64,000 bases of DNA, taken from contig JAUCBJ010004400.1 in assembly GCA_032718475.1 (NCBI GenBank), positions 1 through 64,000 of the forward strand, given 5' to 3'. Below are positions 45,065 to 56,535 of the stretch, one piece after another. The DNA comes from Nemertoderma westbladi (taxonomy: Eukaryota > Xenacoelomorpha > Nemertodermatida > Nemertodermatidae). Under the pieces are notes generated by a model. That model saw only the letters and a program-made list of their open reading frames with translations, was not told the origin of the DNA and did not search any database. The position numbers and the translations under genes were made by a program. Positions within the stretch are counted from its first letter, which is position 1; the number at the start of each line of letters is the position of its first letter.

Positions 45065-45574
45065 CCCAACCCTTTAAGTCTATATTGTTGTCAGGAATCA
45101 TATTGCGACAATCGATTGATGCCCACGCAGCCTATTTTATCCTGCCAATATTTATCAGACTTCCTTTGGGTGATACGCCGCGCAAGTTTGATTTATATTT
45201 CGATGTTATACGACCGGCAAAATTTAAGTGAGAATTCTGTGATGAATAAAATTGTTTGTTAGAAAATTGTGGAATTAAAAAAGCACGATCAGTAAGCAAC
45301 AGACAGAGAACCAATTAATGCCCCAGATTCCGTGCTTGTGTCTTCTTTGTAGGTGATAATTACTACAGCTTTACGGCTGATGGCTAATAAGAGGTTATAT
45401 ATTGGGTTTTGGGTTTTCGAAGATCATATAGGGTTAATCCCGTAACAGGGAAATGTTGCTCAGTATGGGCCGGAACTTAATTACAATGAAAGATACTACT
45501 ATTTTTAATTACCGTACAATGAAAGAGACTACTTATATTAACTACTGATTACTCAGTGATTACAGTTGATTTAA

Positions 45575-46590
45575 TGATTACTTGGAAGATCATTTAAACA
45601 AACTTAGCCTTATCAATTCAGATTGGTATTATGTGGCGATTTTTAACATCGATATGCTGAAATCGAATTCCTCAACACACCGTTATAATCACGTTTTGAA
45701 CTCTTGTGGATTTAATCAGATTATAAAAGTACCAACTCGAATCACAAAATATTCCAGTACCCTGATAGATCACATATCCTCAAATATAACTACCTAATTC
45801 TGCCATTCTGGTGTTTTTTCTGTACAGATAGAGACCGACACCACAGACCCCCTTGGAAATAAGCTGCAAAGCTTTAGGGGTAATCCTATATGTTATGTTG
45901 GACAATACCTTTATACCGGTACATTGTTTGGTGTATTTGTTATTGTTTTTACATAATGTATAAATAAATCTATCTATCTATCTATCTGCCGACTTTTATG
46001 GTATTAAAAAGTTACACTATCTTCTTTTTAAATTGCGATTCAATAACACCTAAAGTGTATGATTACAACAGTAAATTCAATAAAATTATACTTTTAGAGA
46101 TATTCAAATCCCGGCGAAATTGGAGCTATTAAAATGATAATATAGCAGTAAAAATAAATTTCGTCCCTTTTACAATAATTTTGTAAATATATGCGAAAAT
46201 AACTTACGTAAAAAAATAATTACAGTAACAGAAATACCCCGTTAGCCAGCCGTGGATGATGCAATCATTAATTATCTGCAAAAATATGCTTTATAGGAAA
46301 TATCTTTCTAATCCAACTTCTTCTGGTTAGATAGTTACAAAAAATATCGGAACACGTAGGTCGCTTCGATTCGATAGGCTGAAAAATTATCACAAACAAT
46401 TTTTACTAAACAGTGTCAGTATTCGGAAATACTGGGCCACAAGTAATAGTGCATTGAGTCGAGTAAATAAAAATAAATATCCAAAAAGATTAAACATTCA
46501 AACTCATGACCAGTCTATTAATGTTCTCACAGACCCATATGGACCCAGGTCCGTGGTACATGAACGTGGGACGCAACAGTAGTAAACCCA
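45575..46590 (+). pseudogene. LINE-3fam endonuclease-linker fragment (copy 2)
   Basis: Same 71-codon endonuclease frame as 35647-35862 (here 45582-45797), identical in protein sequence. The decayed linker follows to 'DPYGPRSVVHERGTQQ'. It carries the insertion at 45848-45984 in the 'TTDHLP' region. Confidence 0.7.
45848..45984 (+). mobile_element. Short LINE/SINE 3'-end insertion with (TCTA)n tail
   Basis: An extra 137 bp relative to 35900: starts CCCCCTTGGAAATAAGCTGC and ends ATAAATAAATCTATCTATC. The 3' tail of short tandem repeats after an A/T-rich end suggests a 5'-truncated CR1/L2-like LINE or SINE insertion. Present also at 52812-52949, absent at 35895-35900. Confidence 0.6.
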
Positions 46591-46852
46591 CTTGGTGCCA
46601 GCAACATCAGGCCGCATTATCCGCCTCCCATAACGCAGCTGAGTTTCAAAATAAGGAGCATGGCAACCGGGTTTTTTTTATCTCCGGTCGCATTTGAGAC
46701 TTTGGGAAGACCGGGGTCTACAATAAGAGATTTTTATCAAAGAGATCGGGAAAAGGACCGGGAAGTAACGCGATCGGTCCTACAAGTTCCTGATGCAGCT
46801 AACCAATCCCCATATCGCTGTGAATCAGGGGAGGTGCTGTAATGGGAGGGAG

Positions 46853-46945
46853 TTGTGGCGGTGCAATTTTGTTGACAAGCCGGCACAGTATTCGTAAAAA
46901 TGCAGCTGCAATGCAGCATGCCGATCCTAGTAGTAGTAGTAGTCT
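46853..46945 (+). mobile_element. LINE-1fam 3'-end fragment, plus strand
   Basis: GGGAGTTGTGGCGGTGCAAT to the TAG repeats; only the last 90 bp of the family. It faces the 3' end of copy C (minus strand) 160 bp away, forming a tail-to-tail pair. The same pair is in unit 2 (53815-53910). Confidence 0.85.
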
Positions 46946-47192
46946 GGGACTCACGAAAATGGTGGTTTTGTTTCTTATAAGATTCTCAATACTTATATTG
47001 TAGTTATATCTCTTGTTAAATTATCAATACTGGCTTTCAGTTATGTTGAATATTAATTTAATTTTTTCGTGCTTGATAATAGTAATAATAATAATATATA
47101 TAATAATACTACTACTACTACTAGGATCGGCATGCTGCATTGCAGCTGCATTTTTAAAAATGATGTACCGGCTTGTCAACAAAATTGCACCA

Positions 47193-47360
47193 CCACCAGT
47201 ATATTATATACATACTAATTTCTTAACTTACTGTAGTTGCTACTATATAAATGTTAATAATAATTAAATTAATACAGTTGGCCTATGAAACGTTTTGAGT
47301 TTGTAATATTATGGTTTTGTTCAGAAGTGGAAAAAATGTGAAAGCGCGTCTACTACTACT
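47193..47360 (-). mobile_element. Segment homologous to the SINE/LINE copy B locus
   Basis: AGTATATTATATAC... to GAAAGCGCGTC matches 7483-7640 closely (for example AAACGTTTTGAGTTTGT and GTTCAGAAGTGGAAAAAATG). It is missing from unit 2 of the duplication (after 54160). Confidence 0.75.
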
Positions 47361-47394
47361 ACTAGGATCGGCATGCTGCATTGCAGCTGCATCT

Positions 47395-48766
47395 TTAAGA
47401 ATGCTGTGCCGGCTTATCGACAAAATTGCACCGCCACAACTCCCTATCACCCATGACATTTGCTAGATCATCCGCATCTTCAAGGCCAGTGTCCTTCAAG
47501 ATGCGTCTCAAGAAAGTCATGGGCTGTCCACCATGCTTATTCACTCCATGAGGCTGCCAAAGTACAAGATTATGCACTGGCTGGTCCTCACGGCGAAAGC
47601 AATGTCCTGCAAAGCGGAGGCGATTTTGTTCTAGTGTCAAGCTTGGGGGAACCAATGAGACACCTCCAATGTTATATAGTGTCTGGTTGGAGATGTGTGC
47701 ATTGTACTTGACACAATGAACCCGGCGTAGCATTCTTGTGAATGTGCCATCCAGAGATTTGGTGTCCTCAGCAGTTAGAGCCCAGCATGGACTCCCGTAG
47801 AGGAGTACTGGAACTACTGCTGCTCTAAATAATCGGACCTTAAGTTTCCGATTAATTCTCGGTGACTTCCAAATCCTGGAAAGCCTATTCAAGGCTGCCC
47901 ATGCCTTTCCCTTACGTATTCGAAGGTCCTCACCTGACTTCCGGATCCATGATCCAGTCGTCCACATGCTCAAGCATACCATCCTTTGAGCTTATGCTCA
48001 TCCGATCAGAGACTTGCTGAGAACTTCTGGAGTTAATAAAAAGACCAACACTAGAAGCAGAATGTTCTAATGAGCTGAGGAGCCGTTGGGCTCCCTCTAG
48101 TGATTCTGAGAGTACTCCTAAGTCATCAGCAAAGTCTAGATCAGTTAGGCACTTGGCAGGATTTCCTCGACTTCTGGAGCCAGCAGGTGGAGTTATCATC
48201 ACCCCATCATCATTATGATGATCTAAGGACATGCGTAGAACATAGTCAACCACAATTATGAACAAGAATGGTGCAAGTGTGTCTCCTTGGAGGACGCCCC
48301 ATAACACTTCAAATGGTTCTGTGTCACCGTCAACAGTAGATACAAATGTTGTCGAACCATCGTATACTGATCTGATTGCTGCAATAATTTCATCAGGAAT
48401 CCCATATAATGAAAGTATGCTGAACATACGTGACCGAGAGACTGAATCAAAGGCCTTGAAGAAGTCAACAAAGATAACAGCCAGATGCCTGTCTTTCTTT
48501 TTTGATAATTCTTCAATTATCCTTCTAAGTGCCAAAATGGGCTCCATGGTCCCACGACCTTTACGGAACCCATTCTGATTTTCACGGAGCAGTCTCTCAA
48601 TGGGATCCCTGATGCGATTTAATAGAATCCTATTGTATAGCTTTGCAGCAATCGAGATCAATGAGATTCCCCGAAAAGAACCATAGGGTGTTAGGTTGCC
48701 CTTCTTGGGAACTGGCACCAACTTATTTGTTTTCATTTCTTGTGGGACTCTTGTTGTTCGGTACAT
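47395..48766 (-). pseudogene. LINE-1fam RT and C-terminal domain, copy C
   Basis: Two overlapping frames. The first (47930-48766) runs from 'MYRTTRVPQEMKTNK' through motif A 'VDFFKAFDS', motif B 'GVLQGDTLAP' and motif C 'FADD'. The second (47395-47982) carries 'LRIRKGKAWAALN', 'PVLLYGSPCWAL' and 'HCFRREDQPVHN'. They are separated by a deletion after 'GLFINSR' and a shift at 'EHVDDWIMDPEVR', where the longer copies read 'DDFCYLGSWIRKS'. Confidence 0.85.
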
Positions 48767-48792
48767 GTCTACTATGATGGGATAGATGAGCT

Positions 48793-49260
48793 TTAAACAC
48801 TCAGGTATTTTAAAGACCTGAGTGGGGGAACACCATCTACCCCACTGGCACGATTGGTCTTAATGCTCTTTGCAGCAGCCTTCACTTCTGCAAAGGAGAT
48901 ATCGCCAATGGGAATATCTGGGAGTACAGACTCAGACACTTTTACTTCTATAAAGTTATCAGGCAATACCCTGTCATTATTGAGGAGCTTTTCAAAGTGG
49001 GCTTTCCAACCATTAAGGCGATCGGCTGGTGATTCAGCCTTAACCTTGGTGGTTGGTTGGCTTTTCCGCCCAGTAAGCAGATTGATCGATTTCCATGCCT
49101 GGGATGATTGCCTGCTGTCGTCAGCATCATTGATGGCATCAACCTGTTGGTTTATTAGCTCCTGTAGATTAACAGAGTACTGCCTGTTGCTCAGCTGTAG
49201 TGTGAAGCTGGATCTCACACTTGGCTTTTGCAACAGAGAGGACCAGTCATGCCGCGCCAT
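48793..49260 (-). pseudogene. LINE-1fam linker fragment, copy C
   Basis: A 155-codon frame containing the region between endonuclease and RT: 'LQELINQQVDAINDADDSRQSSQAWKSINLLTGRKSQ', 'HFEKLLNND' and 'GDISFAEVKAAAKSIKTNRASGVDGVP'. The terminal frameshift 'PLRSLKYLSV' is shared with copy D. Confidence 0.8.
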
Positions 49261-49614
49261 TCACCAATGGCTTTGTTGGTCGGGGTGGAACATGAGAGTA
49301 GCCTCCAACTCCAGAATCCCTCTTCCCCTCACTATCTGGCCTCCCTGGTGACCCAGGTTTTGGGCCAGAAAGGTCATCAGGAAAGGGACTCAAAGAATTG
49401 TTGGCTTCTCTCTCTCCAGTAGGGGGTGAGACAGGCAGCCGGTCAGGAGATAACTGATATATTTCACAGGGTTGTCAAGTGGCACCACGCTCGACCACGC
49501 TGTCACCGCGAAATGTATCTACCAACATAACTTTATGCTTGATATACTTCTTACACACTACACATTTGAGACTGTCTGCGTCCATCCAATCTTAAGTAAC
49601 AGGCATAAGTAGGC

Positions 49615-50745
49615 ACAGAATTGGCCCAGAAGAAATCAAGAGTTACACCAATAACACCAGTTCGAACAGAAATGGGGGTTTACTCTTAAACCTAATGGAA
49701 GAATGAGAATTGATACCAACAAACACCACATTCGAAAAGAGTAAGGGGAAGCTTTGGACCTTTCAATACCCTAATGGAACCAAAGCACAAATGGATTACA
49801 TCCTTATAAACAAAAAGTGGAGAAATAGCATGATCAACTGCGAGGCATACAGCTCGTTCAACCTAATTGGTTCGGACCACAGAATTGTGACTGCAGAGAT
49901 CAGACTCAGATTGAGAGCCAGCAAACCCAGGACAATCAAGCTAATCGACTATGACTGGGAGAAACTCAGAACTGACAATGCAGTAGAGGATGCTTATACA
50001 GTAGAAGTTCGAAACCGCTTTGAACTACTTCAGTCAATGTATGAAGACCAGCCTTCCGATTCAATATACCGAACATAATAAAAGCCCACAAGGAATCAGC
50101 CAAGAGGCATATTCCCCAGAAACCCAAACGAAAATATTATTAGCCATGACAAGACTCTGTTGTTACTTGTAAGAGAGAAGATCTTAAGATAGCCTACAAA
50201 GTAAAGATCGAACAACCAACAACCGAAAACATTAACAAGTTTGAGAAAGCTAAGGAAGATCTTAAATTGGCCAACAACATCAGCCAGGAGAAATACATAG
50301 AGGACAAGATTGAAGAAATTACAACTGATCACATACAGCAACAATCAAGACATACCTGGCAAACTATAATTGAGGTATCTGGTCGGAAAAGTTGTGATAA
50401 GGGGTGCCTCAAAGCTAATAGTCCCGAAGAATGTGTTGGGATATGAAAAGATCACTTCAACAACTTGCTTGGGCAGACTCCAAACATCGAGTTCAGCGCT
50501 ACAAGGAAAATATGTGACAAGAGGCTACCTATAGAAACAGGGGACATTACCATCACACCCACCGAACTCCAAAGAAGCATTAAAAGAATGTCCAATCATA
50601 AAGCAAGTGGATTAGATGAAATCCCTGCAGAGTTATGGAAAAAAGTCCTATACAGACCATTATTGGATGTTTGCACCCGGATGCTGAAAGGGGAAAAGCC
50701 ACCACCAATTTGGACTAAAGGTCAACTAAAGCCTCAACCCTAAGA
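49615..50745 (+). mobile_element. LINE-2fam (second RTE-like LINE), 5' part, unit 1
   Basis: On the plus strand: endonuclease C-terminal half from 'GPEEIKSYTNNTSSNRNG' (one TGA at 49705), frame 49710-50078 with 'FEKSKGKLWTF', 'AQMDYILINKKWRNS' and 'IGSDHRIVTAEI' (SDH box). Then a frameshifted linker 'WQTIIEVSGRKS' and 'HFNNLLGQTP', and frame 50465-50743 with 'ITPTELQRSIKRMSNHKASGLDEIPAELWKK', the entry to the RT. It is interrupted at 50769 by LINE-1fam copy E. Confidence 0.85.
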
Positions 50746-50768
50746 AATGAGATATCGGTGTACCAACA

Positions 50769-51427
50769 AGTAGACATGTACCGAACAACAAGAGTCCCAC
50801 AAGAAATGAAATCAAATAAGATTGTGCCAGTTTCCAAGAAGGGTAACCTAACACTCTATGGTTCTTGTTGGGGAATCTCATTGATCTCAATTGCTGCAAA
50901 GCTATACAATAGAATTATATTAAATCGCATTATGGATCCCATTGAGAGACTGCTCCGTTGAAATCATTATCTTTGTTGACTTCTTCAAAGCCTTTTATTC
51001 AGTCTCTCGCTCACATATGTTCAGTATACTTTCATTATATGGGATTCCTGAAGAAATTATTGCAGCAATCAGATCAGTATATGATGGTTCGACAACATTT
51101 GTGTCTACTGTTGACAGTGACACAGAACCATTTGAAGTGTTATGGGGCGTCCTCCAGGGAGGCACACTTGCACCATTCTTGTTCATAATTGTGGTTGACT
51201 ATGTTCTATGCATGTCGTTAGATCATCATAATGATGATGGGTTGATGATAACTCCACCTACTGGCTCCAGAAGTCGATGAAATCCTCCCAAGTAACTAAC
51301 TGATCTAAACTTTACAGATAACTTAGGAGTAATCTCAGAATCACTAGAGGGAGCCTAACGGCTCCTCAGCTTATTAGAACAGGCTGCTTCTAGTGTTGGT
51401 CTTTTTATTAACTCCAGAAAGACCAAA
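50769..51427 (+). mobile_element. LINE-1fam copy E, unit 1 (cut by the duplication edge)
   Basis: 5'-truncated LINE-1fam starting at TAGACATGTACCGAACAACA ('DMYRTTRVPQEMKSNK'). It includes the RT start (50758-50961), loses about 120 bp including 'NGFRKGRGT', and continues with 'IIFVDFFKAFYSVSR' (motif A with D to Y in 'AFDS') and motif B 'GVLQGGTLAP'. It ends abruptly at 51427. Confidence 0.85.
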
Positions 51428-52012
51428 AGATCTGATTTAGTTGCGGCAATAAGGAGTATTTCACTTTCGTTATTAAACTGTTGTTTTCTGTCCAGCAGTA
51501 TTGTTACATTTAGGCTTGACCCTTTAGACTGATTTCGTACAGGGGGATCAGTTATCGTTACATTTAGGCACGACTTTTAGGCTGATTTAGACAGGGGTAA
51601 TCAGCATTGTTACACTAGGTCTGTTAACCACCTAGTTCGTATATAAACCATATAAATCACACCGCGGCAAGTTACTGTATTTAGGACTGTCAGTGATAGT
51701 TAGGATTCGCTGCGCGGGGATTGTTTTCCCGTGAGTTTGGTCTGTTACTGTAACTGTACATCTGCCTCACCGGTTAGAGGACAGGTATCCTTTTGTCTAG
51801 TACGTAGGCATTAGACCCGCTCACGTACATAGAATAGATACTAGGCTCTGTTCCTCGCCAGTAGTCGTTTGTGTATTGTATCTGTTTGTTTAGATATCCT
51901 GGACTGGGATTTGTTGTCAGATACTGTACGAGCCCGTATACATTACTAGAGTCTCATAGTAAGATACATCGTTACTAGGATCTGGTAAGCGGTATACTAC
52001 TGGACCCTTACA
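51428..52012 (+). mobile_element. Possible solo LTR at the duplication junction
   Basis: Unique to this place. From TGTTACATTTAGGC (51502) to GACCCTTACA (52012) it begins TG and ends CA. It has a TATA-like GTATATAAACC at about 51637 and a 54-bp internal tandem (GTTACATTTAGGC at 51503 and 51557). No matching target-site duplication or second LTR was found, so a promoter-containing unique segment is also possible. Confidence 0.35.
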
Positions 52013-52028
52013 CGCGGGCTAAGAATTC
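52013..52028. repeat. MITE end remnant at the duplication junction
   Basis: CGCGGGCTAAGAATTC equals the right terminus of the MITE at 34928-35128, and the following CACCCAACCC is the same flank as at 35129. Unit 2 therefore begins at a MITE edge. Confidence 0.7.
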
Positions 52029-52539
52029 ACCCAACCCTTTAAGTCTATATTGTTGTCAGGAATCATATTGCGACAATCGATTGATGCCCACGCAGCCTAT
52101 TTTATCCTGCCAATATTTATCAGACTCCCTTTGGGTGATACGCCGCGCAAGTTTGATTTATATTTCGATGTTATACGACCGGCAAAATTTAAGTGAGAAT
52201 TCTGTGATGAATAAAATTGTTTGTTAGAAAATTGTGGAATTAAAAAAGCACGATCAGTAAGCAACAGACAGAGAACCAATTAATGCCCCAGATTCCGTGC
52301 TTGTGTCTTCTTTGTAGGTGATAATTACTACAGCTTTACGGCTGATGGCTAATAAGAGGTTATATATTGGGTTTTGGGTTTTCGAAGATCATATAGGGTT
52401 AATCCCGTAACAGGGAAATGTTGCTCAGTATGGGCCGGAACTTAATTACAATGAAAGATACTACTATTTTTAATTACCGTACAATGAAAGAGACTACTTA
52501 TATTAACTACTGATTACTCAGTGATTACAGTTGATTTAA

Positions 52540-53560
52540 TGATTACTTGGAAGATCATTTAAACAAACTTAGCCTTATCAATTCAGATTGGTATTATGTG
52601 GCGATTTTTAACATCGATATGCTGAAATCGAATTCCTCAACACACCGTTATAATCACGTTTTGAACTCTTGTGGATTTAATCAGATTATAAAAGTACCAA
52701 CTCGAATCACAAAATATTCCAGTACCCTGATAGATCACATATCCTCAAATATAACTACCTAATTCTGCCATTCTGGTGTTTTTTCTGTACAGATAGAGAC
52801 CGACACCACAGACCCCCTTGGAAATAAGCTGCAAAGCTTTAGGGGTAATCCTATATGTTATGTTGGACAATACCTTTATACCGGTACATTGTTTGGTGTA
52901 TTTGTTATTGTTTTTACATAATGTATAAATAAATCTATCTATCTATCTATCTGCCGACTTTTATGGTATTAAAAAGTTACACTATCTTCTTTTTAAATTG
53001 CGATTCAATAACACCTAAAGTGTATGATTACAACAGTAAATTCAATAAAATTATACTTTTAGAGATATTCAAATCCCGGCGAAATTGGAGCTATTAAAAT
53101 GATAATATAACAGTAAAAATAAATTTCGTCCCTTTTACAATAATTTTGTAAATATATGCGAAAATAACTTACGTAAAAAAATAATTACAGTAACAGAAAT
53201 ACCCCGTTAGCCAGCCGTGGATGATGCAATCATTAATTATCTGCAAAAATATGCTTTATAGGAAATATCTTTCTAATCCAACTTCTTCTGGTTAGATAGT
53301 TACAAAAAATATCGGAACACGTAGGTCGCTTCGATTCGATAGGCTGAAAAATTATCACAAACAATTTTTACTAAACAGTGTCAGTATTCGGAAATACTGG
53401 GCCACAAGTAATAGTGCATTGAGTCGAGTAAATAAAAATAAATATCCAAAAAGATTAAACATTCAAACTCATGACCAGTCTATTAATGTTCTCACAGACC
53501 CATATGGACCCAGGTCCGTGGTACATGAACGTGGGACGCAACAGTAGTAAACCCACTTGG
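52540..53560 (+). pseudogene. LINE-3fam endonuclease-linker fragment (copy 3)
   Basis: Same as 45575-46590, including the identical endonuclease frame (52547-52762) and the (TCTA)n-tailed insertion at 52812-52949. Confidence 0.7.
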
Positions 53561-53814
53561 TGCCAGCAACATCAGGCCGCATTATCCGCCTCCCATAACG
53601 CAGCTGAGTTTCAAAATAAGGAGGTTGGCAACCGGGTTTTTTTTATCTCCGGTCGCATTTGAGACTTTGGGAAGACCGGGGTCTACAATAAGAGATTTTT
53701 ATCAAAGAGATCGGGAAAAGGACCGGGAAGTAACGCGATCGGTCCTACAAGTTCCTGATGCAGCTAACCAATCCCCATATCGCTGTGAATCAGGGGAGGT
53801 GCTGTAATGGGAGG

Positions 53815-53910
53815 GAGTTGTGGCGGTGCAATTTTGTTGACAAGCCGGCACAGTATTCGTAAAAATGCAGCTGCAATGCAGCATGCCGATCCTAGTAGTA
53901 GTAGTAGTCT
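53815..53910 (+). mobile_element. LINE-1fam 3'-end fragment, plus strand (unit 2)
   Basis: Duplicate of 46853-46945, facing copy D tail to tail. Confidence 0.85.
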
Positions 53911-54072
53911 GGGACTCACGAAAATGGTGGTTTTGTTTCTTATAAGATTCTCAATACTTATATTGTAGTTATATCTCTTGTTAAATTATCAATACTGGCT
54001 TTCAGTTATGTTGAATATTAATTTAATTTTTTCGTGCTTGATAATAGTAATAATAATAATATATATAATAAT

Positions 54073-56378
54073 ACTACTACTACTACTAGGATCGGCATGC
54101 TGCATTGCAGCTGCATTTTTAAAAATGATGTACCGGCTTGTCAACAAAATTGCACCACCACAACTCCCTATCACCCATGACATTTGCTAGATCATCCGCA
54201 TCTTCAAGGCCAGTGTCCTTCAAGATGCGTCTCAAGAAAGTCATGGGCTGTCCACCATGCTTATTCACTCCATGAGGCTGCCAAAGTACAAGATTATGCA
54301 CTGGCTGGTCCTCACGGCGAAAGCAATGTCCTGCAAAGCGGAGGCGATTTTGTTCTAGTGTCAAGCTTGGGGGAACCAATGAGACACCTCCAATGTTATA
54401 TAGTGTCTGGTTGGAGATGTGTGCATTGTACTTGACACAATGAACCCGGCGTAGCATTCTTGTGAATGTGCCATCCAGAGATTTGGTGTCCTCAGCAGTT
54501 AGAGCCCAGCATGGACTCCCGTAGAGGAGTACTGGAACTACTGCTGCTCTAAATAATCGGACCTTAAGTTTCCGATTAATTCTAGGTGACTTCCAAATCC
54601 TGGAAAGCCTATTCAAGGCTGCCCATGCCTTTCCCTTACGTATTCGAAGGTCCTCACCTGACTTCCGGATCCATGATCCCAGGTAACAGAAGTCGTCCAC
54701 ATGCTCAAGCGTACCATCCTTTGAGCTTATGCTCATCCGATCAGAGACTTGCTGAGGACTTTCAAAGTTAACTGTCAGAATTTTGGTCTTTCTGGAGTTA
54801 ATAAAAAGACCAACACTAGAAGCAGCATGTTCTAATGAGCTGAGGAGCCGTTGGACTCCCTCTAGTGATTCTGAGAGTACTCCTAAGTCATCAGCAAAGT
54901 CTAGATCAGTTAGGCACTTGGCAGGATTTCCTCGACTTCTGGAGCCAGCAGGTGGAGTTATCATCACCCCATCATCATTATGATGATCTAAGGACATGCG
55001 TAGAACATAGTCAACCACAATTATGAACAAGAATGGTGCAAGTGTGTCTCCTTGGAGGACGCCCCATAACACTTCAAATGGTTCTGTGTCACCGTCAACA
55101 GTAGATACAAATGTTGTCGAACCATCGTATACTGATCTGATTGCTGCAATAATTTCATCAGGAATCCCATATAATGAAAGTATGCTGAACATACGTGACC
55201 GAGAGACTGAATCAAAGGCCTTGAAGAAGTCAACAAAGATAACAGCCAGATGCCTGTCTTTCTTTTTTGATAATTCTTCAATTATCCTTCTAAGTGCCAA
55301 AATGGGCTCCATGGTCCCACGACCTTTACGGAACCCATTCTGATTTTCACGGAGCAGTCTCTCAATGGGATCCCTGATGCGATTTAATAGAATCCTATTG
55401 TATAGCTTTGCAGCAATCGAGATCAATGAGATTCCCCGAAAAGAACCATAGAGTGTTAGGTTGCCCTTATTGGGAACTGGCACCAACTTATTTGTTTTCA
55501 TTTCTTGTGGGACTCTTGTTGTTCGGTACATGTCTACTATGATGGGATAGATGAGCTTTAAACACTCAGGTATTTTAAAGACCTGAGTGGGGGAACACCA
55601 TCTACCCCACTGGCACGATTGGTCTTAATGCTCTTTGCAGCAGCCTTCACTTCTGCAAAGGAGATATTTCCAACCATTAAGGCGATCGGCTGGTGATTCA
55701 GCCTTAACCTTGGTGGTTGGTTGGCTTTTCCGCCCAGTAAGCAGATTGATCGATTTCCATGCCTGGGATGATTGCCTGCTGTCGTCAGCATCATTGATGG
55801 CATCAACCTGTTGGTTTATTAGCTCCTGTAGATTAACAGAGTACTGCCTGTTCAGGGACCTAGATGCAGCCTTAACTGTATTCTTGGCCGCTGTAGTCTG
55901 TTTGAGTCGGGACTCTTTCTGCGCCTTATATAGGTCATTTCGGCACTTCTGGATTTTGTTGTCAGTCCAGGGGACCCTTTTCCTGTTTCGAGGGTATACA
56001 TACAGGAACTGTTTCTGCAGCTGCTAACTTAACTGCTTCTGTGAAGGCAGTGTAGTGTAGCCCTCACAGTGATCTGCCGCCTCAGAGGCAAGAACCTCAT
56101 ACCTGTTGCTCACAGCTGTAGTGTGAAGCTGGATCTCACACTTGGCTTTTGCAACAGAGAGGACCAGTCATGCCGCGCCATTCACCAATGGCTTTGTTGG
56201 TCGGGGTGGAACATGAGAGTAGCCTCCAACTCCAGAATCCCTCTTCCCCTCACTATCTGGCCTCCCTGGTGACCCAGGTTTTGGGCCAGAAAGGTCATCA
56301 GGAAAGGGACTCAAAGAATTGTTGGCTTCTCTCTCTCCAGTAGGGCGTGAGACAGGCAGCCGGTCAGGAGATAACTGA
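54073..56378 (-). mobile_element. LINE-1fam copy D, minus strand
   Basis: The best-preserved RT copy of the family. From the 3' end with TACTAC repeats (54073) it reads through a single 470-codon frame, then a frameshifted linker (shared CCTGAGTGGGGGAAC lesion) with a 110-bp deletion. A piece with 'DNKIQKCRNDLYKAQKES'-type sequence (55855-56000) follows, then the 5' region to about 56378. The endonuclease is absent, so it cannot move by itself. Confidence 0.88.
54119..55531 (-). pseudogene. LINE-1fam reverse transcriptase and C-terminal domain, copy D (470 aa open)
   Basis: RT motifs in order: 'GSFRGISLISIAAKLYNR' (29-46), 'NQNGFRKGRGT' (63-73), motif A 'VIFVDFFKAFDS' (97-108), motif B 'LWGVLQGDTLAP' (155-166), motif C 'LDFADDLGVL' (210-219, both catalytic D present), motif D 'LFINSRKTKIL', and motif E 'DDFCYLGSWI'. 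The C-terminal domain has 'LRIRKGKAWAALNRLSRIW', 'PVLLYGSPCWALTAED' and 'LRFAGHCFRREDQPVHNLVLWQPHG'. The frame starts inside the RT; the true N-terminus is cut off by the shared frameshift, and no endonuclease is linked. It is open over 1.4 kb, so it is young. Classed as a broken element gene and not a host gene. Confidence 0.88.
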
Positions 56379-56535
56379 TATATTTCACAGGGTTGTCAAG
56401 TGGCACCACGCTCGACCACGCTGTCACCGCGAAATGTATCTACCAACATAACTTTATGCTTGATATACTTCTTACACACTACACATTTGAGACTGTCTGC
56501 GTCCATCCAATCTTAAGTAACAGGCATAAGTAGGC

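Larger units (their letters stand above)
47106..49456 (-). mobile_element. LINE-1fam copy C, minus strand, rearranged
   Basis: The 3' end appears twice. A 75-bp piece at 47106-47192 is followed by a segment homologous to 7483-7640 (SINE tail and flank, ending in GAAAGCGCGTC), and then by a complete 3' end starting at 47361. From there the element reads through the C-terminal domain and RT to the linker. It then jumps from 'KPSVRSSF' directly to the 5' region at about 49255, lacking the endonuclease. The RT is frameshifted at CCTGAGTGGGGGAAC and has a deletion near 'INSRSSQQVSDR'. Confidence 0.85.
45065..51427. repeat. Segmental duplication of nested LINEs, unit 1
   Basis: About 6.36 kb matched in the same orientation by 52020-58345. 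The offset is 6965 bp at the left, about 6724 after a 241-bp extra segment (47193-47435), and 6921 at the right. The right edge (51427) lies inside LINE-1fam copy E at AAAGACCAAAA. In unit 2 the same LINE continues to its 3' end. The left edge is the GAATTCACCCAACCC point. Confidence 0.9.

Noticed and set aside
50096-50344. An 82-codon hydrophobic minus-strand frame, also at 57017-57265
   Set aside because: It is antisense to the LINE-2fam endonuclease-RT linker, which reads properly on the plus strand.
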